64,000 nt of DNA, from positions 611,233 to 675,232 of the forward strand of contig NZ_JAPVBL010000003.1 in the NCBI RefSeq assembly GCF_026967935.1. The letters are read 5' to 3'. This document shows, in pieces, positions 51,259 to 59,597 of this stretch; position 1 is the first letter of the stretch; every line of letters starts with the position of its first letter. This stretch comes from Modestobacter sp. VKM Ac-2982 (lineage in GTDB: Bacteria > Actinomycetota > Actinomycetes > Mycobacteriales > Geodermatophilaceae). The notes beneath the pieces were generated by a model, which was given only the letters and a program-made list of their open reading frames with translations, did no database searches and was not told the DNA's origin. A program made the position numbers and the translations under genes.

Positions 51259-51843
51259 TCAGGCGGCGCGGAAGACCGCCGCCTTCACGCTCGTGAGGCC
51301 CGCACCGACGGCGCCGCGTACGGTGGAGGAGGTCCGTTGCTGCTCACCCTGCTGGGCGGCCAGCACGATGAGGACGCCGGTCAGCGCGGGGTTGACCCAC
51401 TGCAACGGCTTCTGCCCCTTCTGCGCGGCGGCGACGTCCGGCGGGGTTCCCGGCCCCGGGTCGGTCGCGGTGTCGCTGGGCACCGGTGCCTTGGCCCCGA
51501 TCTTGGCGCCGAGCACCCCGCTGGCCACGGACGTCCCGATCGCGGCCGCGGTCAGCGCGGTCTTGAGCACGGTGTTCGCCGTCGCGCCCGGCCCGGTCGC
51601 CACCCGGCCACGGTCGGCGCGGAGCATCCCCACCGAGCCGATCAGGTGGGCCGCCATCGCGGCACCCTGCACCGGCCACCACGCCGACCAGCCGACCGAG
51701 GACAACCGGGTCCGCTCGGTGCTGTCGCGTGCGGCGGCCGCGGCCTTGTTCAGGCCGACAGCGCCCATCAGGTTGCCGCCGAACCAGGTGGCCAGGCCGA
51801 GGTCGTGCATCGAGCGCAGGACGGTGTGCTGATCGCGGGACAT
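51259..51843 (-). CDS. Conserved hypothetical membrane protein
   Basis: A 194-residue protein opening MSRDQHTVLRSMHDLGLATWFGGNLMGAVGLNKAA, a segment I associate with an uncharacterised membrane family in soil actinobacteria. Hydrophobic stretches occur at WWPVQGAAMAAHLIGSVGML, LTAAAIGTSVASGVLGAKI and VNPALTGVLIVLAAQQ. ATG 51843 has GGAGGAGAT just upstream; the frame is open to 51900 without support. No function can be offered. Confidence 0.75.
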   Translation of the reverse strand: MSRDQHTVLRSMHDLGLATWFGGNLMGAVGLNKAAAAARDSTERTRLSSVGWSAWWPVQGAAMAAHLIGSVGMLRADRGRVATGPGATANTVLKTALTAAAIGTSVASGVLGAKIGAKAPVPSDTATDPGPGTPPDVAAAQKGQKPLQWVNPALTGVLIVLAAQQGEQQRTSSTVRGAVGAGLTSVKAAVFRAA

Positions 51844-51958
51844 GGGATCTCCTCCGGTGCTGCCCGCCACGGGCGGGACCAGGTGACCGGACGGGCTCAC
51901 CGGTCTTGACGCCGATGCCCGCTCCGCGCCGGGGGCAACCCACCGGGCGCGGCCGCGA

Positions 51959-52690
51959 TCAGCGCAGGTGGCGCAGGAAGGCGGCCGGGTCGGCGAGGAA
52001 CTGCCGCCAGTGGACGGTGAGCTCCAGCTCGTCCCAGCGGGCCGGCCGCAGCCCCCAGTCGCCGACCTCGACCAGCTGGGCGCCCGGCAGCGCAGCGACG
52101 ACGGGGGAGTGGGTCGCGACGACGACCTGCGCGCCGGACGTCACGAGGTCCAGCAGCACCGTGACCAGCGCCAGACTGCCGCCGAACGAGAGCGCCGCGT
52201 CGGGCTCGTCGAGCAGGTACGTGCCGCCCCCGCCGCCGGCCCGCCGGGTCAGGACCTCCAGGAACGCCTCCCCGTGCGAGAGCTCGTGGTACTCCGGGTC
52301 GGGTCCGCCGAGTTCCTCCAGGTGGCTGTACAGGCCGTGCAGCGTCTCGTCGCGGAGGAAGCAGCCCCACCGGGAGGCGCCGGGGCTGCGCTCGACGACC
52401 AGCCCGAGCGACTCCGGCTCGCTGGGCCGGGTGCTGAAGCGGGTGTTCACCGTGCCGCCCTCCGGGTTGAGGCCCAGCGTGACGGCGAGCAGCTCCATCA
52501 CCGTCGACTTGCCCGACCCGTTCTCCCCGACCAGCACCAGGGCGCCGTGCGGCAGCTCCAGGCCGGTGTCGAGCAGCTGGGCGACGGCGGGCACGGTCAG
52601 CGGCCACCGTGCACGCTCGTCGTCGGTCGGGTCGGGCCGGCCGGGGTCGGGCCGGAAGCGGCGGATCGGTCGGCTGTCCACGCCGATCAT
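51959..52690 (-). CDS. AAA/ABC-like ATPase with SbcC/RecF-type core
   Basis: A 243-residue P-loop ATPase lacking membrane or coiled-coil parts. Walker A is LVGENGSGKSTVMELLA, the signature-like segment is ELSHGEAFLEVL, and Walker B with the catalytic Glu is YLLDEPDAALS, followed by VVVATHSPVVAALPG (D-loop and H-switch). This single-domain AAA_21/AAA_23-like form occurs widely in actinobacteria next to no fixed partner. It may couple to an unidentified protein. ATG 52690; transcribed away from the terminator at 52756-52797. Confidence 0.82.
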   Translation of the reverse strand: MIGVDSRPIRRFRPDPGRPDPTDDERARWPLTVPAVAQLLDTGLELPHGALVLVGENGSGKSTVMELLAVTLGLNPEGGTVNTRFSTRPSEPESLGLVVERSPGASRWGCFLRDETLHGLYSHLEELGGPDPEYHELSHGEAFLEVLTRRAGGGGGTYLLDEPDAALSFGGSLALVTVLLDLVTSGAQVVVATHSPVVAALPGAQLVEVGDWGLRPARWDELELTVHWRQFLADPAAFLRHLR

Positions 52691-52755
52691 CCTGGCGGGC
52701 GGGTACGACGGTCAGGACGACGTCCCCCGGCTCCTCGGGCCGTCCCCTGCACCAA

Positions 52756-52797
52756 CGACTGTCCCCCCGCACCAACGCTGGCGCGGGGGGACAGTCG
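52756..52797. terminator. 15-bp hairpin between the AAA ATPase and accD3-like genes
   Basis: A perfect 15-bp stem (52756-52770 with 52783-52797) with a six-G/six-C block and a 12-base loop. The ACCAACG string of the loop also appears just before the left arm, so this is a partly repeated sequence. Confidence 0.65.
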
Positions 52798-52819
52798 GTG
52801 ATCAGGTGACCTGATCACC
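52797..52819. repeat. 23-base palindrome GGTGATCAGGT-G-ACCTGATCACC
   Basis: Perfect 11-base arms around a single central G, immediately beside the hairpin at 52756-52797 and 17 bases past the carboxyltransferase stop. With a 1-base centre it is better read as a protein-binding palindrome than a hairpin. Role unknown. Confidence 0.6.
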
Positions 52820-52835
52820 GCTGCGGACAGCGGCG

Positions 52836-54353
52836 TCAGTGACCCAGGTGCCGCCAGCGGCGGGTGCGGGAGCGCATCCGCTCGACGTCGTCCCGGCCGA
52901 GCAGCCCGGCCAGCTCCTCGGCCAGCACCCGGCCCAGCCGCTGGCAGAACTCCACCGGCTCGTCGGCGGCGTCGGGCCGCTCGGGCACCACCCGGTCGAC
53001 GATCCCGGCCCGCCAGAGGTCGGTGGCCCGCACCCCCTGCGAGGCGGCGAGCTCGTCGGCCCGGTCGACGGTGCGGTGCACGATCGCCGACGCGCCCTCC
53101 GGGGGCAGCGGGCCCAGCCAGCCGTTGGCCGCGGCCAGCACCCGGTCGGCCGGCACCAGGGCCAGGGCACCGCCGCCGGTGCCCTGGCCGAGCAGCACGG
53201 CCAGGGTCGGCGCCTTCAGCACCACCATGTCCTGCAGGCAGCGGGCGATCTCCCCGGCCAGCCCGCCCTCCTCGGCGTCGACCGAGAGCGCCGCGCCCGG
53301 GGTGTCGATGAGCGTGAGCAGCGGCAACCGGAGCTCCGCGGCCAGCCGCATGCCGCGCCGGGCCTCGCGCAGCGCGCCCGGGCCCAGCGGCGCCGACAGC
53401 GACTGCCCCCGCCGGTCCTGGCCCAGCACGACGCAGGGCGCGCCGCCGAAGCGGGCCAGCGCCAGCAGCAGCCCCGGGTCGGACTCGCCGGCGCCGGTGC
53501 CGTTGAGGGTGACGACGTCGGTCGCCGCCGTCCGCAGCAACTGGCGGGCCCCCGGGCGCGACGTCCGTCGGGACGCGGTGACCACCTCCCAGGCGCTGCG
53601 GCCGTCCTCCGGGTCGTCGGCCTGCGTGCCGTCGCCGGAGACCGGGCCCTCGACCGAGGCGGCGCGGTGCCAGGTCTCCCGGGCGGCCAGCACGCGCAGC
53701 GCCCGGTCGGCGACGTCGGCCAGCTCGTCGACCGGGACGACGCCGTCGATCAGCCCGCGCGAGGCCATGTTCTCCGCCGTCTGCACCCCCGGCGGGAAGG
53801 GCTCGCCGTACAGCAGCTCGTACACCCGGGGGCCGAGGAAGCCGATCGCGGCGCCCGGCTCGGCGATCGTCACGTGCCCCAGCGAGCCCCACGAGGCCAG
53901 CACCCCGCCGAACGTCGGGCCGCGCAGGTAGACCAGGTAGGGCAGCCCGGCCTCCTTGTGCCGGGCGATCGCCGCGGTGATCCCGATCATCTGCAGGAAG
54001 GCGACGGTGCCCTCCTGCATCCGGGTGCCCCCGGACACCGGCGCGGCCAGCAGCGGCAGCCCCTCGTCGGTGGCCCGCTCGACCGCTGCCATCAGCCGCT
54101 CGGCGGTGGCGACGCCGATCGACCCGGCCAGGAAGCCGAACTCCCCGGCCACGACGGCCACCCGCCGGCCGCGGAGCGTGCCCTCGCCGGTGACGACCGC
54201 CTCGTCCTGGCCGCTCTTCTCCGCCGCGCGGGTCAGCTCCGCGGCGTAGGCGTCCTCGACCTCGCGCGGGGGCACGCTGGAGTCCCAGGACCGCCAGGAC
54301 CCCGGGTCGAGCACGATGTCCCGCAGTGCCCGGGCGTCCAGCCGGGAGCTCAC
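52836..54353 (-). CDS. accD3: Acyl-CoA carboxylase carboxyltransferase, fused beta/alpha (AccD3-like)
   Basis: A 505-residue protein joining an AccD-like N-terminal half (GRRVAVVAGEFGFLAGSIGVATAERLMAAVERA, then PVSGGTRMQEGTVAF) and an AccA-like C-terminal half (LLTLIDTPGAALSVDAEEGGLAGEIARCL, GQGTGGGALALVPADRVLAAANGWLGPLPPEGAS). The oxyanion-hole glycine pairs are present in each half, but the AccD zinc finger is missing. It matches the M. tuberculosis AccD3 (Rv0904c) layout. No biotin carboxylase gene is adjacent. GTG 54353 overlaps the CaiB stop (GTGA); the frame is open further but lies inside that gene. Confidence 0.88.
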   Translation of the reverse strand: MSSRLDARALRDIVLDPGSWRSWDSSVPPREVEDAYAAELTRAAEKSGQDEAVVTGEGTLRGRRVAVVAGEFGFLAGSIGVATAERLMAAVERATDEGLPLLAAPVSGGTRMQEGTVAFLQMIGITAAIARHKEAGLPYLVYLRGPTFGGVLASWGSLGHVTIAEPGAAIGFLGPRVYELLYGEPFPPGVQTAENMASRGLIDGVVPVDELADVADRALRVLAARETWHRAASVEGPVSGDGTQADDPEDGRSAWEVVTASRRTSRPGARQLLRTAATDVVTLNGTGAGESDPGLLLALARFGGAPCVVLGQDRRGQSLSAPLGPGALREARRGMRLAAELRLPLLTLIDTPGAALSVDAEEGGLAGEIARCLQDMVVLKAPTLAVLLGQGTGGGALALVPADRVLAAANGWLGPLPPEGASAIVHRTVDRADELAASQGVRATDLWRAGIVDRVVPERPDAADEPVEFCQRLGRVLAEELAGLLGRDDVERMRSRTRRWRHLGH

Positions 54354-55591
54354 GTGGCGTGCCCGTCCTCGACGTCGGCGCCCTCGCCGGCCGGCTGCGG
54401 CACGCCCTCGGCCGGGCCGGACAGCCAGGCCCGGATCGCCTCGCCGTCGGCGCCCAGCACCGGCGGCGGGGTGTGGTCGCGCCGGGTCGTCTCGGTCTCG
54501 CCCTCGGTGCCCGGGGCGAAGAAGCGCAGCGGTGGCCCGGGCAGGGTGAGCGGCCCGGCGGTCGAGTGGTCGACGGAGATCGCCAGCCCCTGGGAGAGCG
54601 TCTGCTCCCAGGCGTAGACCTCGTCCAGGGTGCGCACCTTGCCGGCCGGCACCCCCGCGGCGGCCAGCCGGGCCAGCAGCTCCTCGGCCGGGATCTCGGC
54701 GAACGCGCTCTCCAGCAGCTCGATCACCCGATCGCGGTTGCCCACCCGCTCGCCGTTGGTGGCCAGGCCGGGTGCCTCCGGGTCGAAGCCGAACTCGGTG
54801 CAGAGCCGGCGCCACAGGCCCTCGCTGCCGCAGGAGAGCTGCACGCTCCCGCCCGCGCAGCGGAACAGCCCGTAGGGGGCGATCGAGGGGTGGTGGTTGC
54901 CCTGCCCGCGGTTGACCTGGCCGGCCACGGTGTACGCCGTCCCCTGGAAGGCGTGCACGCCGACGACGGCGGCCAGCAGCGAGGTGCGCACCACCTGGCC
55001 GACCCCGGTGCGCTCCCGCTCGAACAGGGCCGCGAGCACCCCGTAGGCGCCGTACATGCCGGCCAGCAGGTCACCGATCGGGACGCCGACCTTCTGCGGG
55101 TCGTCCGGGCCGGAACCGGTCAGCGACATCAGCCCGGCCTCGCCCTGGGCGATCTGGTCGTAGCCGGCGCGCTGGCCCTCGGGGCCGTCGTGGCCGAAGC
55201 CGCTGATCGACAGCTGGACCAGTCGCGGGTTGAGCTCGGCGAGCACGTCGGTGCCGAAGCCGAGGCGGGCCAGCGTGCCGGGCCGGAAGTTCTCCAGCAG
55301 CACGTCGGCGCGGCGCACCAGCTCGGTCAGCACCGCCTTGTCCGCGTCGTCCTTCAGGTCGAGGGTGATCGACTCCTTGTTGCGGTTGGCGGAGAAGAAG
55401 TACGTCGACTCCCGGCCGGCGCCCTCGGGCTGCACGAACGGCGGGCCCCAGCCGCGGCTGTCGTCACCACTGCCCGGGCTCTCCACCTTGATCACCCGGG
55501 CGCCGAGGTCGCCGAGCATCATCCCGGCGTGCGGTCCGGCCAGGGCGCGGGTCAGGTCGACGACGAGGACGCCGTCCAGGGGGCCACTCAC
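54350..55591 (-). CDS. CaiB/BaiF family CoA-transferase
   Basis: A 413-residue family III CoA-transferase. The N-terminus LDGVLVVDLTRALAGPHAGMMLGDLGARVIKVE and the NRNKESITLDLK loop are diagnostic; the catalytic aspartate that forms the acyl anhydride is in VGVPIGDLLAGMYGAYGV. It transfers CoA between carboxylic acids such as formyl/oxalate or succinyl/acid pairs; the pair here is unknown. It is co-transcribed with the carboxyltransferase by a 4-base overlap, suggesting a shared acyl-CoA pathway. GTG start at 55591. Confidence 0.92.
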   Translation of the reverse strand: MSGPLDGVLVVDLTRALAGPHAGMMLGDLGARVIKVESPGSGDDSRGWGPPFVQPEGAGRESTYFFSANRNKESITLDLKDDADKAVLTELVRRADVLLENFRPGTLARLGFGTDVLAELNPRLVQLSISGFGHDGPEGQRAGYDQIAQGEAGLMSLTGSGPDDPQKVGVPIGDLLAGMYGAYGVLAALFERERTGVGQVVRTSLLAAVVGVHAFQGTAYTVAGQVNRGQGNHHPSIAPYGLFRCAGGSVQLSCGSEGLWRRLCTEFGFDPEAPGLATNGERVGNRDRVIELLESAFAEIPAEELLARLAAAGVPAGKVRTLDEVYAWEQTLSQGLAISVDHSTAGPLTLPGPPLRFFAPGTEGETETTRRDHTPPPVLGADGEAIRAWLSGPAEGVPQPAGEGADVEDGHAT

Positions 55592-55659
55592 GAGGGGGTT
55601 GGTCCTTCCAACGAGACGACGGAGACGTCGGTCACCCTCTCACCGGTCCGCCGGGCGCG

Positions 55660-56235
55660 TCAGTCGAGCTGCCACCAGCCGGCAGACGGGGTGACGACGG
55701 CGGTCACCCGGCGGTCGTGCGGCCCGGCGGGCAGCTGGTCGACGAACTCCTCGTCGAACAGCACCGCCACCAGCGTCGCGCCCGGTCGGGCATGCGCCAG
55801 CGCGCGGTCGTAGTACCCGCCGCCCCGCCCCAGCCGGGTGCCGTCGGCGGCCACGGCCAGCGCCGGGACGACGACCACGTCGGCCTCGGCCAGCGCACCC
55901 GGCGGCAGCCGCGGGCCGGTCGGCTCCTGCAGTCCGAAGCGGCCGGGAACCAGCCGGCCGTCGTGCTCGGCCCAGGACAGCTCCCGCCCACGCGCGGGCA
56001 CGACCGGGAGCAGCAGCCGGCCGGGCAGCGCGTCGGGCAGCCGGCCGGCGCCGGGCTCCTCGGCCGCCGGCACGTAGGCGGCGGTCACGGAGGTCCCGGC
56101 GAGCCGGCCGGCGAGCGCCGTGGCGAGCGCATCGGCGGCTGCGGCGCGGGCCGCGGGGGAGCGGTCCGCACGCCTGGCCAGCAGGGTCGCGCGCAGCGTG
56201 GCCTTCGCCCTCACCACCTCGGGGGACTCCGCCAT
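55660..56235 (-). CDS. 5-formyltetrahydrofolate cyclo-ligase
   Basis: A 191-residue MTHFS-family enzyme converting 5-formyl-THF to 5,10-methenyl-THF with ATP. The C-terminal signature GTRLGRGGGYYDRAL is complete and the N-terminal RAKATLRATLLARRADRS carries the ATP-binding Lys/Arg cluster. The order 5-FCL (reverse), galU, glp, rimJ, glpR matches Rv0992c-Rv0996. It is divergent from galU with 27 bases between starts, so the two promoters overlap. Confidence 0.94.
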   Translation of the reverse strand: MAESPEVVRAKATLRATLLARRADRSPAARAAAADALATALAGRLAGTSVTAAYVPAAEEPGAGRLPDALPGRLLLPVVPARGRELSWAEHDGRLVPGRFGLQEPTGPRLPPGALAEADVVVVPALAVAADGTRLGRGGGYYDRALAHARPGATLVAVLFDEEFVDQLPAGPHDRRVTAVVTPSAGWWQLD

Positions 56236-56249
56236 GCCGGCAGGCTAGC

Positions 56250-56255
56250 TACGCT
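56250..56255 (+). promoter_or_regulatory. -10 element of the galU operon, leaderless
   Basis: TACGCT (overlapping an earlier TAGCTA) ends 7 bases before the galU ATG, with no ribosome site. Confidence 0.5.
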
Positions 56256-56262
56256 GCCCGGC

Positions 56263-57207
56263 ATGTCGACTCCGTCCGCCCCGAGTCCGCGCCCGGCCAG
56301 GAAGTCCGTCATCCCGGTCGCCGGGATGGGCACCCGCTTCCTCCCCGCGACCAAGGCCGTCCCCAAGGAGCTGCTGCCGGTGGTCGACCGGCCGGCCCTG
56401 CAGTACATCGTCGAGGAGGCCGCCCGCGCCGGCGTCGGCGAGGTGCTCATGGTCACCGGGCGCAACAAGGGCAGCATCGAGGACTTCTTCGACCGCACGC
56501 CGGAGCTGGAGACCGCCCTGGAGGCCAAGGGCGATCAGAGCCGGCTCGACGCGGTGCACGAGTCCACCGACGTCGCGCAGGTCTTCTTCGTGCGCCAGGG
56601 CGAGGCGAAGGGCCTGGGCCACGCCGTCCTGCAGGCCGCGGCCTTCATCGGGGACGAGCCGTTCGCGGTGCTCCTCGGTGACGACATCATCGACGCCCGC
56701 GACCACCTGCTCGAGCAGATGCTGGCCGTGCAGGCCGAGCACGGCGGCGCGGTGGTCGCGCTGCTCGACGTGGGTGCCGACAACATCTCCAAGTACGGCG
56801 CGGTCGCCGTCGAGGAGGCGAAGGTCTCCGGGGACGCCGCCGGCGACGAGGTCTTCCGGGTCACCGGCATGGTGGAGAAGCCCCCGGCCGACGAGGCCCC
56901 CAGCACGCTGGCGATCATCGGCCGCTACGTGCTGCCCCCGGAGGTCTTCCCGGCCATCCGGGACACCCCGCCCGGCCGCGGCGGGGAGATCCAGCTGACC
57001 GACGCGCTGCTCAAGCTGGTCGAGGACGGCATGCCCGTCCACGGCGTGGTCTTCTCCGGCCGCCGGTACGACACCGGCGACAAGCTGGACTACCTGAAGG
57101 CCGTCGTCCAGCTGGCCGTCGAGCGCGAGGACCTCGGCCCCACGTTCGGGCCGTGGCTGCGTGACTTCGTCGCCGACCTGCCCGCCGAGGGCGCGTCGCC
57201 CGCCTGA
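56263..57207 (+). CDS. galU: UTP-glucose-1-phosphate uridylyltransferase
   Basis: A 314-residue nucleotidyltransferase making UDP-glucose for cell-envelope glycans. The N-terminal VIPVAGMGTRFLPATKAVPKELLPVVDRP is the GalU signature; LLGDDIIDA binds the sugar nucleotide, and VTGMVEKPPADEAPS, IGRYVLPPEVF and RRYDTGDKLDYLKAVVQLAV complete the fold. The open frame upstream lies antisense to the cyclo-ligase and is not coding. A large hairpin lies between galU and the glp gene, which may reduce read-through. Confidence 0.96.
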   Translation: MSTPSAPSPRPARKSVIPVAGMGTRFLPATKAVPKELLPVVDRPALQYIVEEAARAGVGEVLMVTGRNKGSIEDFFDRTPELETALEAKGDQSRLDAVHESTDVAQVFFVRQGEAKGLGHAVLQAAAFIGDEPFAVLLGDDIIDARDHLLEQMLAVQAEHGGAVVALLDVGADNISKYGAVAVEEAKVSGDAAGDEVFRVTGMVEKPPADEAPSTLAIIGRYVLPPEVFPAIRDTPPGRGGEIQLTDALLKLVEDGMPVHGVVFSGRRYDTGDKLDYLKAVVQLAVEREDLGPTFGPWLRDFVADLPAEGASPA

Positions 57208-57242
57208 GCGGACCCTCCAGAGGGCACCATCGGGCCCAGGTC

Positions 57243-57294
57243 CGTCATCGGCGGCCGTGGCCGGCGACCCGGCCACGGGGAAGGCCCGATGACG
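57243..57294 (+). terminator. Compound hairpin between galU and glp
   Basis: An inner 10-bp stem (57255-57264 with 57269-57278, loop CGAC) is enclosed by a 9-bp outer stem (57243-57251 with 57286-57294). It lies 36 bases after galU and 11 bases before the glp start, so it may attenuate rather than stop transcription. Confidence 0.6.
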
Positions 57295-57304
57295 GGGGAC
57301 GACG

Positions 57305-58801
57305 GTGGTGGGGATGAGCGACGACAGCACACGCGGGTGGATGTCCGGCGGAGGTCGGGACACGACGCAGCTGGACCTGGCGAGCGGCGGGCTGGTCCCG
57401 TCTCCACGGGACAACCAGCTGCTCTCCGGTCCGGCGCCGGTGGTCACCCACGACACCGTGCAGGTCGACCGATCGGTGTTCTCCTCCGACCGGGTGCCCT
57501 CCCCGGCGATCGCCACCGGCGACCGGGCACCGGACCCGATGGCCGACACCGGCTCGGTCGACGTGTCCGGGGTCCGGCTGCGCCCGGTCGAGCACCACCT
57601 GGACGAGATCCTCGGCGCCGTCCCGCAGCCGGACCCGATCGAGCTCGCCGTCCTCGACGCCCAGGGCCTGCTCTGCGCCGAGCTCGTGACCAGCCAGCGG
57701 TCGTTGCCCGCGTTCGACCAGGCCGGCCTCGACGGGTACGCGGTCCGCTCGGAGGACATCGCCACCGCGACCGTGGAGCAGCCCGTCGACCTCGCCGTCG
57801 TCGGTGAGACGGCCGCCGGTGCGGCGGAGCAGGCCACGATCAGCGCCGGCCTCGCGCAGAAGGTCGCCGTGGGCGCGATGCTGCCGGCCGGCGCCGACGT
57901 CGTCGTCCCGGCCGCCTGGACCGACCAGGGCGTCGCCCGGGTGCAGGTCTTCGCCGCGCTCGCGCCGGGCAGCTACGTCCGCCGGATCGGCGACGACGTC
58001 GCGACCGGAGACACCGCGGTCGAGATCGGCACCCCGATCGGGCCGGCCCAGATCAGCCTGCTGGCCGCCGTCGGGCGGGAGCGCGTGGCGGTGCGCCCGC
58101 GCCCGCGGATCACGGTGCTGTGCGCTGGGAACGAGCTCGTCGACGTCGGCGCGGTGGCCGGCCCCGGCCAGCAGGTCGACGTGAACAGCTACGCGCTGGC
58201 CGCCGCGGCGCGGGACGCCGGCGCCGAGGCCTACCGCGCGGGGATCATGCCCAACGACCGGCGGCGGATGGTCGAGCTGCTGGAGGGCCAGATGCTCCGC
58301 AGCGACGTCGTCCTGGTCGCCGGCACCTTCGCCAACGGCGGTCACGACCTGCTCCAGGAGGCGCTGGACGAGCTGGGTGGGCTGACCTTCACCCAAGTCG
58401 CCATGCACCCCGGCCCGGTGCACGCCTTCGGCAAGCTCGGCCCCGACGCCGTCCCGGTGATCTGCGTCCCCGGTGAGCCGGTCGCCGCCCTGGTGGCCTT
58501 CGAGGTGTTCGTCCGTCCGGCGATCCGGCTGATGCTCGGCAAGCGCCAGCTCTTCCGGCGCACCGTGCAGGCGGTCTCCGCCCAGCAGCTGCTCTCGCCG
58601 CTGGGGTACCGGCAGTACCTGCACGGCCAGGTGATGCGCCACCCGGACGGCGGCTACGTCGTCGAGCCGATCGGGGACGGCGACCAGGCCATGCTCGCCC
58701 GGATGGCCCGCGCCAACTGCCTGATCGTGGTCGACGAGGACGTCACCGAGGTCTCCGCCGGCGGGCTGGTGACGGTCATGCCGATGCTGCTCGGGGGCTG
58801 A
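57305..58801 (+). CDS. glp: Gephyrin-like division protein Glp (MoeA homologue)
   Basis: A 498-residue MoeA/gephyrin-fold protein with an unusual ~90-residue polar N-terminal extension. The MoeA domains are seen in LPAFDQAGLDGYAVRSEDI and ITVLCAGNELVDVGA. But active-site motifs for molybdate insertion are changed: the usual SGGVSxGDYD reads AGTFANGGHD, and LPGNPVS reads VPGEPVA. The neighbours (galU, rimJ, glpR) match corynebacterial and mycobacterial glp/glpR, where Glp binds FtsZ and its membrane receptor GlpR. I therefore read it as a division protein, not a molybdopterin enzyme. GTG 57305 fits GGGGGA 5 bases upstream; ATG 57314 is the alternative. Confidence 0.85.
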   Translation: MVGMSDDSTRGWMSGGGRDTTQLDLASGGLVPSPRDNQLLSGPAPVVTHDTVQVDRSVFSSDRVPSPAIATGDRAPDPMADTGSVDVSGVRLRPVEHHLDEILGAVPQPDPIELAVLDAQGLLCAELVTSQRSLPAFDQAGLDGYAVRSEDIATATVEQPVDLAVVGETAAGAAEQATISAGLAQKVAVGAMLPAGADVVVPAAWTDQGVARVQVFAALAPGSYVRRIGDDVATGDTAVEIGTPIGPAQISLLAAVGRERVAVRPRPRITVLCAGNELVDVGAVAGPGQQVDVNSYALAAAARDAGAEAYRAGIMPNDRRRMVELLEGQMLRSDVVLVAGTFANGGHDLLQEALDELGGLTFTQVAMHPGPVHAFGKLGPDAVPVICVPGEPVAALVAFEVFVRPAIRLMLGKRQLFRRTVQAVSAQQLLSPLGYRQYLHGQVMRHPDGGYVVEPIGDGDQAMLARMARANCLIVVDEDVTEVSAGGLVTVMPMLLGG

Positions 58802-58802
58802 G

Positions 58803-59420
58803 CTGGACCCGGCACCGCACCCGGGCTGGCCGGCGCGGCTGGCGTGGGGGCCGGTCGAGCTGCACCCGCTGCGCCGCGAGGACGCCCGGGAGTGGTCCCG
58901 GCTGCGCACCGAGAACGAGTCCTGGTTGCTGCCCTGGGAGCCCTCGACCGGGTTGAGCTGGTCCGAGCGGCACACGCCGGCGGCCTACCGGGCGATGCGC
59001 CGGGCGGCGTCCCGGCGGGCCCGGGTCGGGACGTCGCTGCCCTTCGCCGTCCGGTACGAGGGGCGGCTGGCCGGCCAGGTGACCGTGGACAACGTCGTCC
59101 GCGGGGCGCTGCGCTCCGGGAGCCTGGGCTACTGGGTCGACCAGGCCGTGGCCGGGCGGGGAGCGGCCTCGCTCGCGGTGGCGCTGGTCTGCGACCACGC
59201 CTTCGGGCCGGTGGGGCTGCACCGGCTGCAGGCCGACATCCGGCCGGAGAACCGGCCGAGCCGGCGGCTGGTCGAGCGGCTGGGGTTCCGGCAGGAAGGG
59301 CTCTTCCGGGACTACCTGGACATCGACGGGGCCTGGCGGGACCACCTCGGTTACGCCCTGCTGGCCGGGGAGGCACCCGGCGGGGTGCTGGCCCGCTGGC
59401 GCGCCCGCACACCGCGCTGA
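58803..59420 (+). CDS. rimJ: RimJ/RimL-type GNAT acetyltransferase, probable CTG start
   Basis: A 205-residue acetyltransferase of the RimJ/RimL group. Family similarity begins at HPGWPARLAWGPVELHPLRREDAREW, includes ENESWLLPWEP, the CoA loop GYWVDQAVAGRGAASLAVALV, LHRLQADIRPENRPSRRLVERLGF and EGLFRDYLDIDGAWRDH. No ATG, GTG or TTG occurs in frame between a stop at 58770 and TTG 58926, which would remove the conserved first 41 residues. CTG 58803, one base after the glp stop and 5 bases after a GGGGG run, is the best start. It may act on a ribosomal or other protein N-terminus. Part of the galU-glp-rimJ-glpR block. Confidence 0.83.
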   Translation: MDPAPHPGWPARLAWGPVELHPLRREDAREWSRLRTENESWLLPWEPSTGLSWSERHTPAAYRAMRRAASRRARVGTSLPFAVRYEGRLAGQVTVDNVVRGALRSGSLGYWVDQAVAGRGAASLAVALVCDHAFGPVGLHRLQADIRPENRPSRRLVERLGFRQEGLFRDYLDIDGAWRDHLGYALLAGEAPGGVLARWRARTPR

Positions 59421-59597
59421 GCCGCCGGGTGGGGACGCCGACACGTCGATCTGCCGGCGACGCGCCGACACACCGGGAGATGTCCCGGGTATCGGCAGTG
59501 CCCGCCCTTACCTTGACTCCCGAGTGACGGATGTGACTCGTGTGGCCCCAGGGATGGGGTCGTTCCGCTGGGCCAGGGATGGATCGGGGTGTTCGAG

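Noticed and set aside
52836..54815. Extending the carboxyltransferase start upstream to 54815
   Set aside because: The extra 154 codons lie inside the CaiB gene in another frame; the GTGA overlap at 54350-54353 is a much better start.
57305..58801. Molybdopterin molybdotransferase MoeA
   Set aside because: Molybdate-site motifs are replaced and the gene neighbourhood is that of Glp/GlpR, so the enzymatic name would probably be wrong.
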